Shown here: in pieces, positions 30,688-41,700 of the stretch
How the letters are laid out: every line of letters begins with the position of its first letter
Numbering within the stretch: position 1 is the stretch's first letter
Assembly: GCA_963210315.1 (NCBI GenBank)
Contig: OY723276.1
Span: forward strand, 992,001 to 1,056,000
Direction of reading: 5' to 3'
Source of the DNA: Rhynchopus euleeides
Taxonomy: Eukaryota > Euglenozoa > Diplonemea > Diplonemida > Diplonemidae
DNA length: 64,000 nt
Notes under the pieces: generated by a model
Told to the model about the DNA's origin: nothing
The model's database searches: none
What the model saw: the letters and a program-made list of their open reading frames with translations, nothing else
Position numbers and translations under genes: made by a program

Positions 30688-31013
30688 CCCTCTGGGGGGT
30701 CTCCGCTTTCTGTGTCAGAATGTATCAGTTTGTCTCCGATGCATTGTGAGGCATCTCACGTTGCTGCACTTCAGAGCGTGGAGGGGTTGCGTTCTCTGCT
30801 GTGCCTGTTGGGATCCTGAAGGACTCTGCGCCCGGGTCATTTTTTTTAGATTCCAGTGCGAATACCGCCGGCTGTTCCTTCCTAAAAAAAGTAAAAAAGA
30901 AAAGAATGAAGACACATGCGTTGTTTATACGCAAAATCCGGGCCAAAGTGTCAGCATCACCCACGCCCATGCCCCACCCCGCTGCAAGGGCATATTTAAT
31001 TCTCCCACCCGGG

Positions 31014-31108
31014 GGGCCTTCGCTACCAGATGTGACTGAGTGAGAGAAAGTGATCAACAGCCTACTCCCCCTCACTGGCTGACGAGCTGTGACTGGCAGC
31101 GAGGGCCC
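31014..31108. repeat. CCTCGCTACCAG MITE (copy 4)
   Basis: CCTTCGCTACCAGATGTGAC to GAGCTGTGACTGGCAGCGAG; opposite internal orientation to copies 1 and 2. Confidence 0.7.
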
Positions 31109-31332
31109 CACCCGGTGACTCGTCGTATTTTTTTTGTCCCGGCTGTTCTGCCTGTCGGAGAGAACGAGGTTTCCCCCCCCCCCCCCCCTATATTTTTTGG
31201 TGGCGAGGCGACACACCAAACGCACGTTTTCCTTCTGTGTTGCCATTTTTTTGTTTGTGTCCCCCCCCCCCTCTCTTCCTGGCGCATTCAGCCCACAGCA
31301 CCGGCATTCGCTGCTGTCCGCCCCACCGACCC

Positions 31333-31380
31333 CTTCAGGAGGCCAAATCTCTGTGCTTCCTTCCTTTCTTCTACTTCTCT
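31333..31380 (+). repeat. R80-like partial repeat (copy 6)
   Basis: TTCAGGAGGCCAAATCTCTG then TTCTTCTACTTCTCTACCC and a C run; 5' half missing. Confidence 0.45.
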
Positions 31381-31453
31381 ACCCACCCACCCCCCCCCCC
31401 AGCCTCCACCTGACGACTTACATATCTGGTGTAGCGACTACAAAAAGGACTAA

Positions 31454-31508
31454 CATTGCAAGAAGGTGCTGGGCAACTTACTTTTCCATTCACTCTCGAC
31501 GATCAAAA
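31454..31508 (+). repeat. CATTGCAAGAAGGTGCTGGG dispersed repeat (copy 2)
   Basis: Near-identical to 20568-20622 and followed at once by about 14 C. Confidence 0.8.
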
Positions 31509-32430
31509 CCCCCCCCCCCCCCAGCCTCCATCACTCCCTTACCTCCTTCTCTTCTCCTCTAATCTCATCTCACCTCCTTCAGGGATGTCTGATCTCGCCT
31601 GTTCTTCTCCTCTCCAAGCACCGTGCGCCTGTTCACGATAACGAACAGCAGTGGTTATTTGGGGAGGGGGGGGAAAAGGGGGGGGGGTTGGGCGCTAGGA
31701 GTCACTGCCCAAACAGTGATATTGACTATATTCCCTTGAAACCGTTACATTCTATTTTATTGTAGTCCCCCCGCCCCCCTTCGGGCGCTCTTGATTCGAA
31801 AAAAAACATGCAAACAGATTTTCTGACATCACACACCTCCCATCCCTTGCCATGTTTCCTTTGCGCTGCGGGAGTGCTGCCTGGGCTACAGAACGCCGGC
31901 AAAAAATGGCTGGAGAGAGCACAGAGTGAAACACAATGCTTTTCATTTCCAAAACAAAACTGCTTGTCTGCCTCTCCCCACCCACATGTGACCACACATG
32001 CCCCACCCGCCTACCCCTCCTTCCAGCATGCGAAAAACCGACATTGAATGAAATGAATTGCATCGGTTCCCTTTGGCAATATTCCCAAGGGCGGCTGCAA
32101 GCACAAAAAACAAAATTACCCCCCCCCCCCCCCCCAGAGCTATTCCTAACTAGGGGTCCGGATTCCATGATTTTGAATTTCAGATTTTTCCTCTGTCTGG
32201 CGCGTTTTTTTTGCACTCTGTTTAGCGCGTTTTTTTTGCACTGCAGGAAAGAAAATTTCTGGTGAGGATTCACCGGAGTGGAGGGTGCTGAGGGGCTGAG
32301 CGGCTGGGGGGATGCTGCCTGTGAGGGAGAAGATTCACCAAGCAAAGACACACGGCCCCGGAGGGGCCGTGTGTCTGTGTTCAGTGGTGCATTCCTCCGC
32401 ACCCAGTGCACTCTCCGACCTGCATGTCTA
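31509..32430. other. No supportable gene
   Basis: Contains two direct copies of a ~24-bp unit GCGCGTTTTTTTTGCACT at about 32200-32244, and a hairpin CACACGGCCCCGGAGGGGCC near 32348-32370. Confidence 0.4.
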
Positions 32431-32772
32431 CGGGGGTCTGAGCCCACATGGCAACCCCGAATAAGGGGTGCAAACAGACACCCCATGGCCAAAATGACCC
32501 CACCGCGATCCGCACAGATCCCAAATATTCAGAGGAACAGGGTTTTGAAAAACCTGTAAGTGGGGTCCCGCTGGGTGGGTGGTGTAGGTGGGCTGATTTC
32601 TGGCCTCCCAGTCACATCCTCCCTTCAGAAGTCCGTGAATCAGACCCACATTTCATGGGTGAAACTTGGCACGCACACCACCAAAATGACCCCACTACGA
32701 TCCGCACGGAGCTCAAATAATGCAATAACGCCAGTCATGTGCGGCGATGCGATCAGTTTTGAGCCCCCCAAA
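32431..32772. mobile_element. Deletion derivative E15 of the 54.3-kb element (~342 bp)
   Basis: 32478-32583 matches 54403-54510 (CACCCCATGGCCAAAATGAC, GATCCGCACAGATCCCAAA, GGGGTCCCGCTGGGTGGGTG). 32634-32712 matches 56268-56352 (AATGACCCCACTACGATCCG and neighbours). The ~1.76 kb between these blocks in the large element, including its ORF, is replaced here by ~50 bp. Candidate TA duplication at 32429-32430 and 32773-32774; the ends themselves are weakly inverted, so limits are approximate. Confidence 0.6.
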
Positions 32773-33833
32773 TAGGTGCCTCAGTAGCGCGTTTTTTTGT
32801 ATCCGATTTCGGTCACCAGCCCCCCGGACCCCCAGATTTAGGAAAAGCCCTGCCCCCCCCCCCCCCCGCTCCCCCCCCCTCTCTCTCTTCCTAACGACTG
32901 GGCGCTGAATTTTTTTCGGCCGTTCCTGCTTTTTTTTGAACTTTCTTGATCATGATCAAAAAATATCCCCAACGATGGCAATCGGGGAGGGCGGGGTCGG
33001 GGAGGGTGTTAAGGTGAGGGTGGGGGAGGAAAGGGTGGAGGGGGTGAGCCGTCTTTGCCAACCCAACCCGGTAAGCTCAGGGTTTACTTCTTTTTGGCAT
33101 GTTTCCCCCCCCCCCCGAATAGAAACAGCTATAGGGGGGTGGGCGTGGGTTGGGGTGGATTCACCAAGAAAAAGTATAGGCTCATGTTTGTTCTACACTG
33201 GACTGTGCTTATCGATGACACTCCGCACAACAGTCATCAAACAAAACTTGGTAGAGCTTGGTTGGATTGTGTGGGGGTGGGGGCAACACATACGTAGGGG
33301 CCTGCTCAGACGAGCTTGGCCCGTGCCAACGGCGGGGTAATGTGTGTGAGTGTGAGTGGTGGACTGATCATGACGTGCATTAGGTATCAACTAACTTGTC
33401 AAAAGCAGAAGAGAATCAACCCCACTGGCCTGAGGGGGGTTTTTTTTGTATAGGTTCCGTCGCCGGCGATATATTTTTTGCGAGCTGCCCTTTTGTGGCG
33501 GCCTCCCGCTGCCCTGTCTGCCTCTCTGCCTCATCTGCACACGCGGCCTGCGCGTTTCTCAGCTCTCTTGGTCATCGAAGCCAGAAAAAAACTTTGAGAG
33601 GCGGCGGTGTCGATCCAAAAAAGGTGTTTTGCTTCTGGGCGTGCCCTGCACGACCTGTGCCTGCCAACCCTTCGTTAAGTGTGATCAGAAGATGGCGTGG
33701 CGCTGCTCCCGGGAGTCCTGATCAGACTTCGGCGAGTCGGTTGTGGGACAAAGTCAAATATATATATCGGTCGGCCTGACAAGCTGACCAACCGGAAGGA
33801 CACGGGAGAAGGGCTACTCCGCCTAGGTCCGCC
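32773..33833. other. No supportable gene
   Basis: C tracts at about 32850-32878 and short ORFs without domains. Confidence 0.35.
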
Positions 33834-33870
33834 GTGCCAGCCAGTGTTGAAATATACGTATAATACGTAT

Positions 33871-34210
33871 ACGAATATATACGAATATATACGAATATAT
33901 ACGAATATATACGAATATATACGAATATATACGAATATATACGAATATATACGAATATATACGAATATATACGAATATATACGAATATATACGAATATAT
34001 ACGAATATATACGAATATATACGAATATATACGAATATATACGAATATATACGAATATATACGAATATATACGAATATATACGAATATATACGAATATAT
34101 ACGAATATATACGAATATATACGAATATATACGAATATATACGAATATATACGAATATATACGAATATATACGAATATATACGAATATATACGAATATAT
34201 ACGAATATAT
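33871..34210 (+). repeat. 10-bp satellite, 34 perfect copies of acgaatatat
   Basis: An uninterrupted array of 340 bp with no visible mismatch, flanked by variant units acgtatatat. Ten-base units are open in every frame ([13 protein letters not shown] peptides), which explains the ORFs over it. Confidence 0.97.
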
Positions 34211-34276
34211 ACGTATATATACGTATACGTGGCCCCCTCAGAATACCCTGGTTTTCGGCCTTTTTGTTGGTACCTA

Positions 34277-34459
34277 GGGTACCCCGAGAGAATGTCACCC
34301 CCCTCGAGGGCCCAGGGCCGAGGGGGGGGTGACATTCTTCCCAGCCGCTACACAGGGCAACCGTTGAAGAATGTCACCCCCTCTGTACAGGGTGGCCGTT
34401 GGAGAATGTCACCCCCCAAGCGGAGGCCGAGGGGGGGGTGACATTCTCTCGGGGTACCC
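34277..34459. mobile_element. Small element E12 nested in E11 (TA duplication)
   Basis: Ends GGGTACCCCGAGAGAATGTC and inverse GACATTCTCTCGGGGTACCC, flanked by TA at 34275-34276 and 34460-34461. Five GAATGTCACCCC units occur in both orientations inside. Non-coding. Confidence 0.85.
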
Positions 34460-34981
34460 TAGGTACTACGTGGGAAGGCTTTAGTCATCCCCCAATCACC
34501 TCTCACGCCCGTTCCCATCACCCTGCAGCCTTGACGTGCGCACAAGATGGCAAGGTGACCAACGGTACCGGTACCGTTGGTCACCTTGTCACAGGCTCAG
34601 CCTGTGTGTCAGCCTCCTCACTGTAATATATGCCTGAGGAGGGGAAGAAGCAGAAGTGGGCTGAGGCGTGGGTCGTGGAGGACCTGGCGGGGGGAGGGTT
34701 GATGACGTCATACATTCGTGTTTTTGTGGGCGGTGCAGCGAAGTGCAGTGCACATTTCTTGGCGAGGGTGGTGTCAGGGTTTGCCCCGGCACCGCCAAGA
34801 AGGAGCAGGTGTACCATGCCTTCCTCAAAGAGCCCATTGGGCTCGGGTATCCGCCACCGCCCGAGCACCGCGTATACTACGTATATATACGTATTTTAGG
34901 GTATAATACGCGACGTATATATACGTATATATACTCGATACGTAGCGGGGGGTCAGGGTATATTACAACACTGGTGCCAGC

Positions 34982-35824
34982 CCCCCCTCCAGATGCATCA
35001 TCACGAGGGGCGGGGCTGGGATGAGCGAAGCGGTCCCTCCTATGTGCTGCCTGCTTTGGCTGACGCTTGCGTTGGCTGGACCTTCAGGGGAGCAGCACGC
35101 CAGGCGGCACGCTTGTTAATCGCTTGAGAGGGAACAGGCAGAAAGAGTCGGGGAGAGTGTGCGAAGGGCGAAGTCTTGTCATGAAAAATGATGAACTGCA
35201 GTGGCGGAGGCGGAGGAGTAGAGTGAGGAAGGCAGGAGGGCGGGGGGGGGGGGGGAGGTGGTATCCCGTTGGTTTTGGATGCAACAAGCGACGCTACCTT
35301 TTTTTGTTGTTGTTGTTGCGCCTACACCCTCCCCTTACCCCCCCCCCCCCCCACCCCCCCCCCCACAGGGGGGCACCCATGCAACAAAACAATCACCTAC
35401 AAAATATGTTCTTCTCGCTCTCTCTCTTGATCTCTCTTTCGATCTCTTTATCTTTCTCTCTTGATCCCTCGCTCTCTCTCGCTATCCCCCAACCCTTCTT
35501 CCCCCCCTTCCCCCCAATCTTTCTCGTAGCATGGTAGCACCACGACGAGAGGTGCGTTGGACGCGACGACCGCGACGACCGATACAGGGCCCTGTGTCAG
35601 ACACCCCCCCCGCCCCCGCCCCTGATCCCTCTTTCCCCCGGCGATATTGCCTCTTGCAGGATTAATTTCTTTTTCCTTTTTTTTGAATTATCCCAGACAC
35701 GCGCCGTTGCAGAGTGTGCCGTTGCCGCCCATCTGCTGCCATCGTGCCCCAATTGTTGCCGACACACCCACACCCTCTATCCCCAATGTCAGGACCCACG
35801 GGTGGTGTGTGCCTGCAGGCCAGC
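34982..35824. other. Upstream region of the DUF4116 gene, no other gene
   Basis: Contains G and C tracts (35245-35262 and 35338-35367), a TTG run and a pyrimidine-rich TCTCTC stretch (35412-35480). May include the promoter and 5' UTR of the next gene. Confidence 0.35.
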
Positions 35825-36793
35825 ATGGAGGTGTTCCTAGTGGATGGGGAGACCCGCGCAGAGCATGCTGTGGAGATTGATACCGACGCCATGCCCGATG
35901 ACCTGAAGCGCATTGCGCACAAGGCATTCCGCTACCCCCCCGATGTGGAGCTGGAGGACCTGGGGCTGTCGGTCGCCGGCAAAGCCCTGTGCGACAGCGA
36001 GGCTCTCAGCAGCGCCGCAGGCATGCATGGCGGGTGTGCCGTTGAGGTGTGCCTGAGGTGCCAGGACTTCCTCGATAAGCTGCTCAGCGGGGCGACGCCT
36101 CTCGCAGACATGCCGCTGTGGGTGCGTGCGCAGCATGCGGTGGTGCTCGCTGCGGTTCAGCGATCGGGTGAGGCCTTGCTGGATGCGCATGAATCTTTGC
36201 GGGGCAACAGAGATATCGCTCTCGCCGCAGTGCGCCAGTCGGGTGGAGTGCTGGCGGATGTGCACGAGCCCCTGAAAGCCGACAGGGAGGTTGTCCTTGC
36301 TGCGGTGCAACAATCGGGGTGGGCCTTGGAATACGCGCATGAGTCCCTGCAGGCTGACAGGGACTTTGTCCTCGCTGTCGTCCGGCTCTCAGGAGAGGCC
36401 TTGCAGTATGCGCACAGATCCCTGAGGGCAGACAGGGAAGTTGTTCTTGCCGCCGTGCAAAACTGGGGCTGGGCCTTGGAATACGCAGATGCATCTCTGA
36501 AGTCAGACCGGGAGGTCATCCTCGCCGCGATCCAAGAGTCAGGCTGGGCCCTGCAATACGCACATGGGTCCCTGAAGGGGGACAGGGAGTTTATCCTTGC
36601 TGCAGTCCAGCGCTCAGGAGAGGCCTTGCAGTACGCAGAAGAATTCCTGAGGGCAGACAGAGAAGTTGTTCTTGCTGCAGTGCAAGAATCGGGTACGGCC
36701 TTACAGTACGTCCATGGTCCCTTGAAGAATGACAAGAAGATTATTCGCATTGCACATTCTTACGACCGGGCGGGCAATGTGCTGCGCCGTTGA
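35825..36793 (+). CDS. Ubiquitin-like plus DUF4116 tandem-repeat protein
   Basis: 322 residues from ATG 35825 (earlier in-frame ATGs at 35714 and 35786 only add low-complexity sequence). Residues 1-80 look ubiquitin-like: MEVFLVDGETR as a first strand, then LGLSVAGKALCDSEAL...GGCAVEVCLR, comparable to the AGKxLxD...L core of ubiquitin folds. From about residue 95 there are eight 25-residue units of the form DREVVLAAVQxSGxALxYAHxSL and a partial ninth, the DUF4116 repeat found in large numbers in algae and other protists. Function unknown; the repeats may mediate protein contacts. The 75-bp DNA units are well conserved, which suggests recent expansion or gene conversion. Host gene, single exon as read. 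Confidence 0.85.
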   Translation: MEVFLVDGETRAEHAVEIDTDAMPDDLKRIAHKAFRYPPDVELEDLGLSVAGKALCDSEALSSAAGMHGGCAVEVCLRCQDFLDKLLSGATPLADMPLWVRAQHAVVLAAVQRSGEALLDAHESLRGNRDIALAAVRQSGGVLADVHEPLKADREVVLAAVQQSGWALEYAHESLQADRDFVLAVVRLSGEALQYAHRSLRADREVVLAAVQNWGWALEYADASLKSDREVILAAIQESGWALQYAHGSLKGDREFILAAVQRSGEALQYAEEFLRADREVVLAAVQESGTALQYVHGPLKNDKKIIRIAHSYDRAGNVLRR

Positions 36794-37569
36794 AGAGAAG
36801 CCGAAATGGGACTCCCATCACAGTCCGGGGAAGGTCCGTGTAGACGGGCAACGGCATCATATCGCATCGCTAGAGGGCCCACAGCTATCCCCGCAGGGTC
36901 TGAACTATGCGCCGAAAGCCACTTCCGGAAGAGTCAAACGCGAAACAAACTCACATCAACCCGCCTGCAGCGCATCTCAATGCGCTCTCTTGAGAGGCTG
37001 TAATATGACACAATTGCGCTTCGTGTGTCACACATGCAATTGAAAACAGACAGCCCCGCATTTCCTTTGCCCCTGTTCATAACCCCTCTTGCCCCCTTCC
37101 GTTATTTCCCCCGGGCTACTTCTTCGTTGCGTGTCCCATGCAATCGACGAAGCCCCACGGGCCTGCCCCCATCCTCCATGGCCAGAGTCTGCACCACCAC
37201 ACCTTCACTTTTTCGGCTTTCCCCCCTCCAGGGGGAAAGGCAGCTTACGCAACGTCCGGCTGCACCGACTCCCCTGACTCGCGCCTCCCCCAATATGCAG
37301 GCATGGTCCTATCGAGGATGGCAAAGCCCCGTTGTGAGTTACACCCGTGCACACATGCTCTGCGATGGAACGGCTGTCAGGGCCCTCCTCTTGCATCGCT
37401 CCCCTCCCCCTCTCCACCGCAACCCCCATCACTTTTGTTACACCGGCTGCACAACCTTGCCTTTGCCTTCACTCTCGACAATCAAAACCCCCCATATAGG
37501 CCCAGCTGGGCGAGATATGGGAGTACCTTTAAATAAGAACTGACTGTTCTCCACACCCCCCCCCCCCCC
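36794..37569. other. Downstream intergenic
   Basis: No gene supported. A short relic of the CATTGCAAG-type repeat lies near 37465-37490, and a C tract precedes the next element. Confidence 0.35.
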
Positions 37570-37571
37570 TA

Positions 37572-38763
37572 GGCATACTTGTCCCCCCATATGGGGAACC
37601 CCCTAAATTTGGGGGAAATATGGGGGGTCTCAAAACCCCGCCCCCATATGGGGAAAAAGGCTGAAAATATGGGGAAAACCCGGTAAAATATGGGGGAATA
37701 TGGGGGAAATATGGGGCCCATATGGGGGGATATGGGGGTATTCGTGCTGCAACGGGAGAACATCAAACCACTCAGGCACAGACACACACGAAGTGCGCGT
37801 CGAAACCGGCCTCATGCCTTGTTGGGATCCTCCAGGAGTCCGATCCTGGGGAGGTGCGCGCTCGTTCAGGTGTGGCCAGGTCTGGCCCCCCCTGGAAGAT
37901 CCCCCAGGTGGGTCGCACCGACCTCCTGTTCCTCTCCTGCGCCGATACAGCGGCAGCGGAGAGCGAACGCTTCCCGGTTTGGCGGGGCACCGCAGTGACA
38001 GCGGCAGCGGTGGTGGACACATACGCACAGACACACATCGCGCGTTCAGGGTTAACAGCTCCTCACAACACACACTCCTGTGTTTTGAAGTCCTGTCCGG
38101 CACGTCACTCTCACACTCGCTGTCCTCCTCCTCTGGTGTGTTTGCGATTGCGAGCTGCCCCCTGGGATCCTTAATTAGACAAGGGAATTCACAAGCAGTG
38201 CATTCTGGGGTGTCAGGCGCTTCCGCCGCTTTTGACCGCTCCGAGCGCCGAAAGTCGGAGTCGACGCTCGTCACCAGGCAGCTTGACATGTTCAAGCTGC
38301 ATCTGCCGGGTGGAATGAGACCTGTGAAGGCCAGTACAAGGACTGGCTGCAGGACGCAACTGTTCTGCCAGCAAAGACAGGACTACTGGTCAGCATGCTC
38401 TGATGACCGCTACTCAGACTTGAAGAAAGTGGCGGTCGGCACTCTCACAGCACCTTTTGTGGTCTGACTCGAGCACTTCAGCCGGGCGGTTCCTCTCTGC
38501 AGAAAGCGACGAGGTGAGATGGCACTGCAAGGTGCTAGACGTCCCCTGTCAGTGGCTGACTTCACACCCTGTGAAAAGCAGAACGAAGAGAACTGTTTGC
38601 CGACTGCTTCCACCTGAGGAACCCCTGGGTTTTCCCCCATATATCCCCCATATGGGGGAAATATGGGGGAACAGGACTTGAAAAACCCCCCATATTCCCC
38701 CCATATTTTCCCCATATTTTCCCCATATTTTTGGCCTTCCCCATATGGGGGTACAAGTATGCC
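37572..38763. mobile_element. Non-autonomous transposon E1 (GGCATACTTGT ends, TA duplication)
   Basis: Left GGCATACTTGTCCCCCCATA at 37572, inverse right end TATGGGGGTACAAGTATGCC ending 38763; TA at 37570-37571 (in a C tract) and 38764-38765. Both subterminal zones carry many ATATGGGG / CCCCATAT units (about 37590-37738 and 38635-38755). Short ORFs in the core have no domain. The first seven terminal bases, GGCATAC, are identical to those of the adjacent hAT-like element, so its transposase may act on both. Confidence 0.85.
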
Positions 38764-38765
38764 TA

Positions 38766-41700
38766 GGCATACAGTGCAAACGATAATTATTATCGCACAT
38801 ATACCAGATACGATAATTTTCGGAAAATTATCGCATACGATAATTTATTATCGCATACGATAATCCATTATCGTATGATGCGATAATCCCATTATCGTAT
38901 ACGAACGGATACGATAATTATTATCGTATATTATCGCATACGATAATCCCATTATCGTATGTTATCGCATACGATAATAATTATCGTATCCGGTCGTATA
39001 CGATAATGGGATTATCGTATGCGATACTTACTGGGTTGCACTATTCTTGAACACCACTGCCCTCGTCAGATTCCTTCACATACTCGTCCGTCATCAGGAT
39101 TCATCGCCCCCCCCCCCCCCCAGTCCCTTCAACACCCTCGATGTCATCAGACATCGAGACAGAATTCGTCATCCCCCCCCCCCACCCGCCCACCGAACAG
39201 CACAGGAACCACATCACGGACAGACGACCTGGCACGCCGCCCCCCCCCCCCCCCATCCCCCCTTCTAAATGATATCCATCTCAGTCTCGGATTCGTCCTC
39301 CTCAGAGGAATCATCAGAGACATAGTCCCTTTCGAGGGCTTCTGCGAACCGGTTGCTCTTGTCGAAGTAGCCGAGGAGGTCGCCGTTCCGCTGCAAGAAC
39401 AAACGATCCGCGTAGGTCTTCGTCGAGATGTTCGACCCCCGCTTGGACTTGCGGGACTCTGCCGTCGAAAACACACTGTCGACCTGTGTGACCGACACAG
39501 GCGTGCGGAGCCAAGCCACCACATGTGGCGCCAGGATGGGGAACAGCTTCCTCCCCTTCTCCAGCCAGAACGCAATCGGGGTGTCGGTCTGCAGGGATTC
39601 GGCAGGGGCATTGAGGTACTGTGTGAACTCCGCCCAGCACTCGTCGTCAGCAAGGGCATGGAAATCCACGGCCCACACCAGCTGGTTTGTGATGTCGGGG
39701 AAGTCGTCGAAGTCAGCCATCAGCACGGTTTCCGGGTCGAAGATGAGCGCCATCTCGAACCTCGCCTTCGACGGCCAAGACTCCCAGGCATCCTTCAGCA
39801 AGGTGCGGATAGGAGCAGGATAACTGGTGTTCGTCACCACCTTCTGGTACTCCTCCGTGATAGTCCGCACTTTGATGTGCCCCAGACGGGCTTCCGGGTT
39901 CTGCACCCATCGCACGAGCCACAGCACCGGCTCCACCATCTCAGCCACAGCCACCGTCTCGCTGACGTGCTCTTCCCATGTTCCCTTCTGGATGTGCTCA
40001 GAGAGCTGCCTGAGAGTGAGTGGCTTCTTCTTCCTCGCCATCTCCACGCTGACGAACTGCAGCAGCATCGCACACCGGGTCTGCAGGTGGACTGTCAGGT
40101 CGAACATCGCTGCCCATCGAGTGTCCGAAGTAGAGGCGGGTTGCTGAGGGCTGGACACCTCCACATTGGCGGCGTGGGTGTCGTCTGTTTCCGCCACAAA
40201 GGCGGCAGCCCGCTCCAGCACCACCGCATCGGTATCTGTGACGTTCACGGATGGGAGAAGCTTGCGGAGCGCACGCACCGCTCCGCGGTCGAGAGCGGTG
40301 CGCACACGCAAATGAGTGTCACGGATGTTCGTTGCAGCATCATGCATCCTCTCCGCCCCCTGTGCCTGAAACTTCTTCCAACGGTGCCGGCGCGACTTGC
40401 ACCCGAAGAACTGCGACACCAGCGTGCAGAAGGCATACGCCCGGGGGTATGACTGGCGCACTGCTCGCTTCAACGCTGCGTTGAGGTGGTGGCCCAGGCA
40501 GTAGATGCCCTCCTCCTTCTTGTCGCCAAACGCCTTGACGTTCACCGACCCGAAGTCAGCGACAACTGTACTGCGGGTAATGCCGTACAGTTCCCGCACC
40601 TCGTCAAGCACATCCCCGACGTCCTCTGCGTTGTGCACCTCGCCGTCACCACGCACTTTCGACAGGAGGAGCACTCCCCTGCCTCCCACGTAGGCGACGA
40701 CCGACATGATGGCAAAGCCAAGATGCCGCAGGCCTGTTCCATCAACGCCCAACGCCACCGGCCGGCCGGTGATGCAGTCGCGGATCTTCTTCTGGATCTC
40801 CGCGACGAACAGCGGGGCCTTGCCCAGCAGCGTCCGGGGCTTCGGCAGAGGGGTGGTCATCGGCAGCGCAAGGATAGACGCCTGGTGAGGCGTGATCCCC
40901 GCAATCACAAGGGCAAGTGCCCATGCCTTTTGAAATGATGCGGTGGTCGTGGGATCGCTCTTCGTGGTTGAAACACAGGGGGCCGCCTGCACTGGCGCTT
41001 CCTTCGATGTGGTCTGGTGCGCCTTCGTGTCGGTCACGTGTTTCTTTGCCACTGTCGATTCAGCATGCTTTACGACGATGCTACAGAGGTTGCACCACAG
41101 GACTTCGTCCGATAATGTCCGGGGGGGGTTTGCATCAAGCAGCATGGTGCGAGTTTCGAACGGGAGGTCCTCCACCGACTTGATCGTGTAGGCCGCAGCA
41201 ACTGTGGCGTCGTACCTCGCCAGTTGCTGCAGCCGCTGCCTGGCTGTTACCAAGGAGATCCTCTTCTTGGCAGCAGCCTCGTCTGCGGCTTCCTCCACCG
41301 TTTTTCTGAGTTTTATCGTGTCCAGGCGTTTCTGCGCGCTCTCCGATTTTCCCGCGGGCTTTGGTGCTGTCTTCTTGGGGGCTGGCTTCTTCGCTGCTGG
41401 CTTCTTTGGGGGTGGCTTTTTCACGGCCGCCTTTTTCGCTGAGGGCTTCTTGTCCTTCCCCCCCGTGACGCGACGGCGTTTCTGGTCCGGCTCGTCCTCA
41501 TCACTGCCCTCTTCCTCGTCATCGCCGTCATCATCTTCCTCTGCGTCATCCTCCGTTGTTGTGTCGTCTTTTATCCTACGACGACGAGACATTTTTTGAT
41601 CCCTGGTGTTTCCTGTGGAGGGTGATGGCGATGCAGTCACAACATAGCGATAGACACACGGGTCGAGAGCGCACACGCAAATGAGTGTCACGGATGTGCG

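Larger units (their letters stand above)
33842..34973. mobile_element. Non-autonomous hAT-type element E11 with perfect 8-bp duplication
   Basis: Ends CAGTGTTGAAATATAC and the inverse GTATATTACAACACTG, flanked by an exact direct repeat gtgccagc at 33834-33841 and 34974-34981, the 8-bp signature of hAT insertion. ACGTATAT-rich subterminal sequence lies at both ends (33852-34230 and 34870-34945). The core holds no transposase. It contains a 10-bp satellite and a nested element E12. Confidence 0.9.

Noticed and set aside
33697..34332. ORFs of ~210 aa on both strands with YEYIRIYTN repeats
   Set aside because: Pure translation of the 10-bp satellite; open in all frames.
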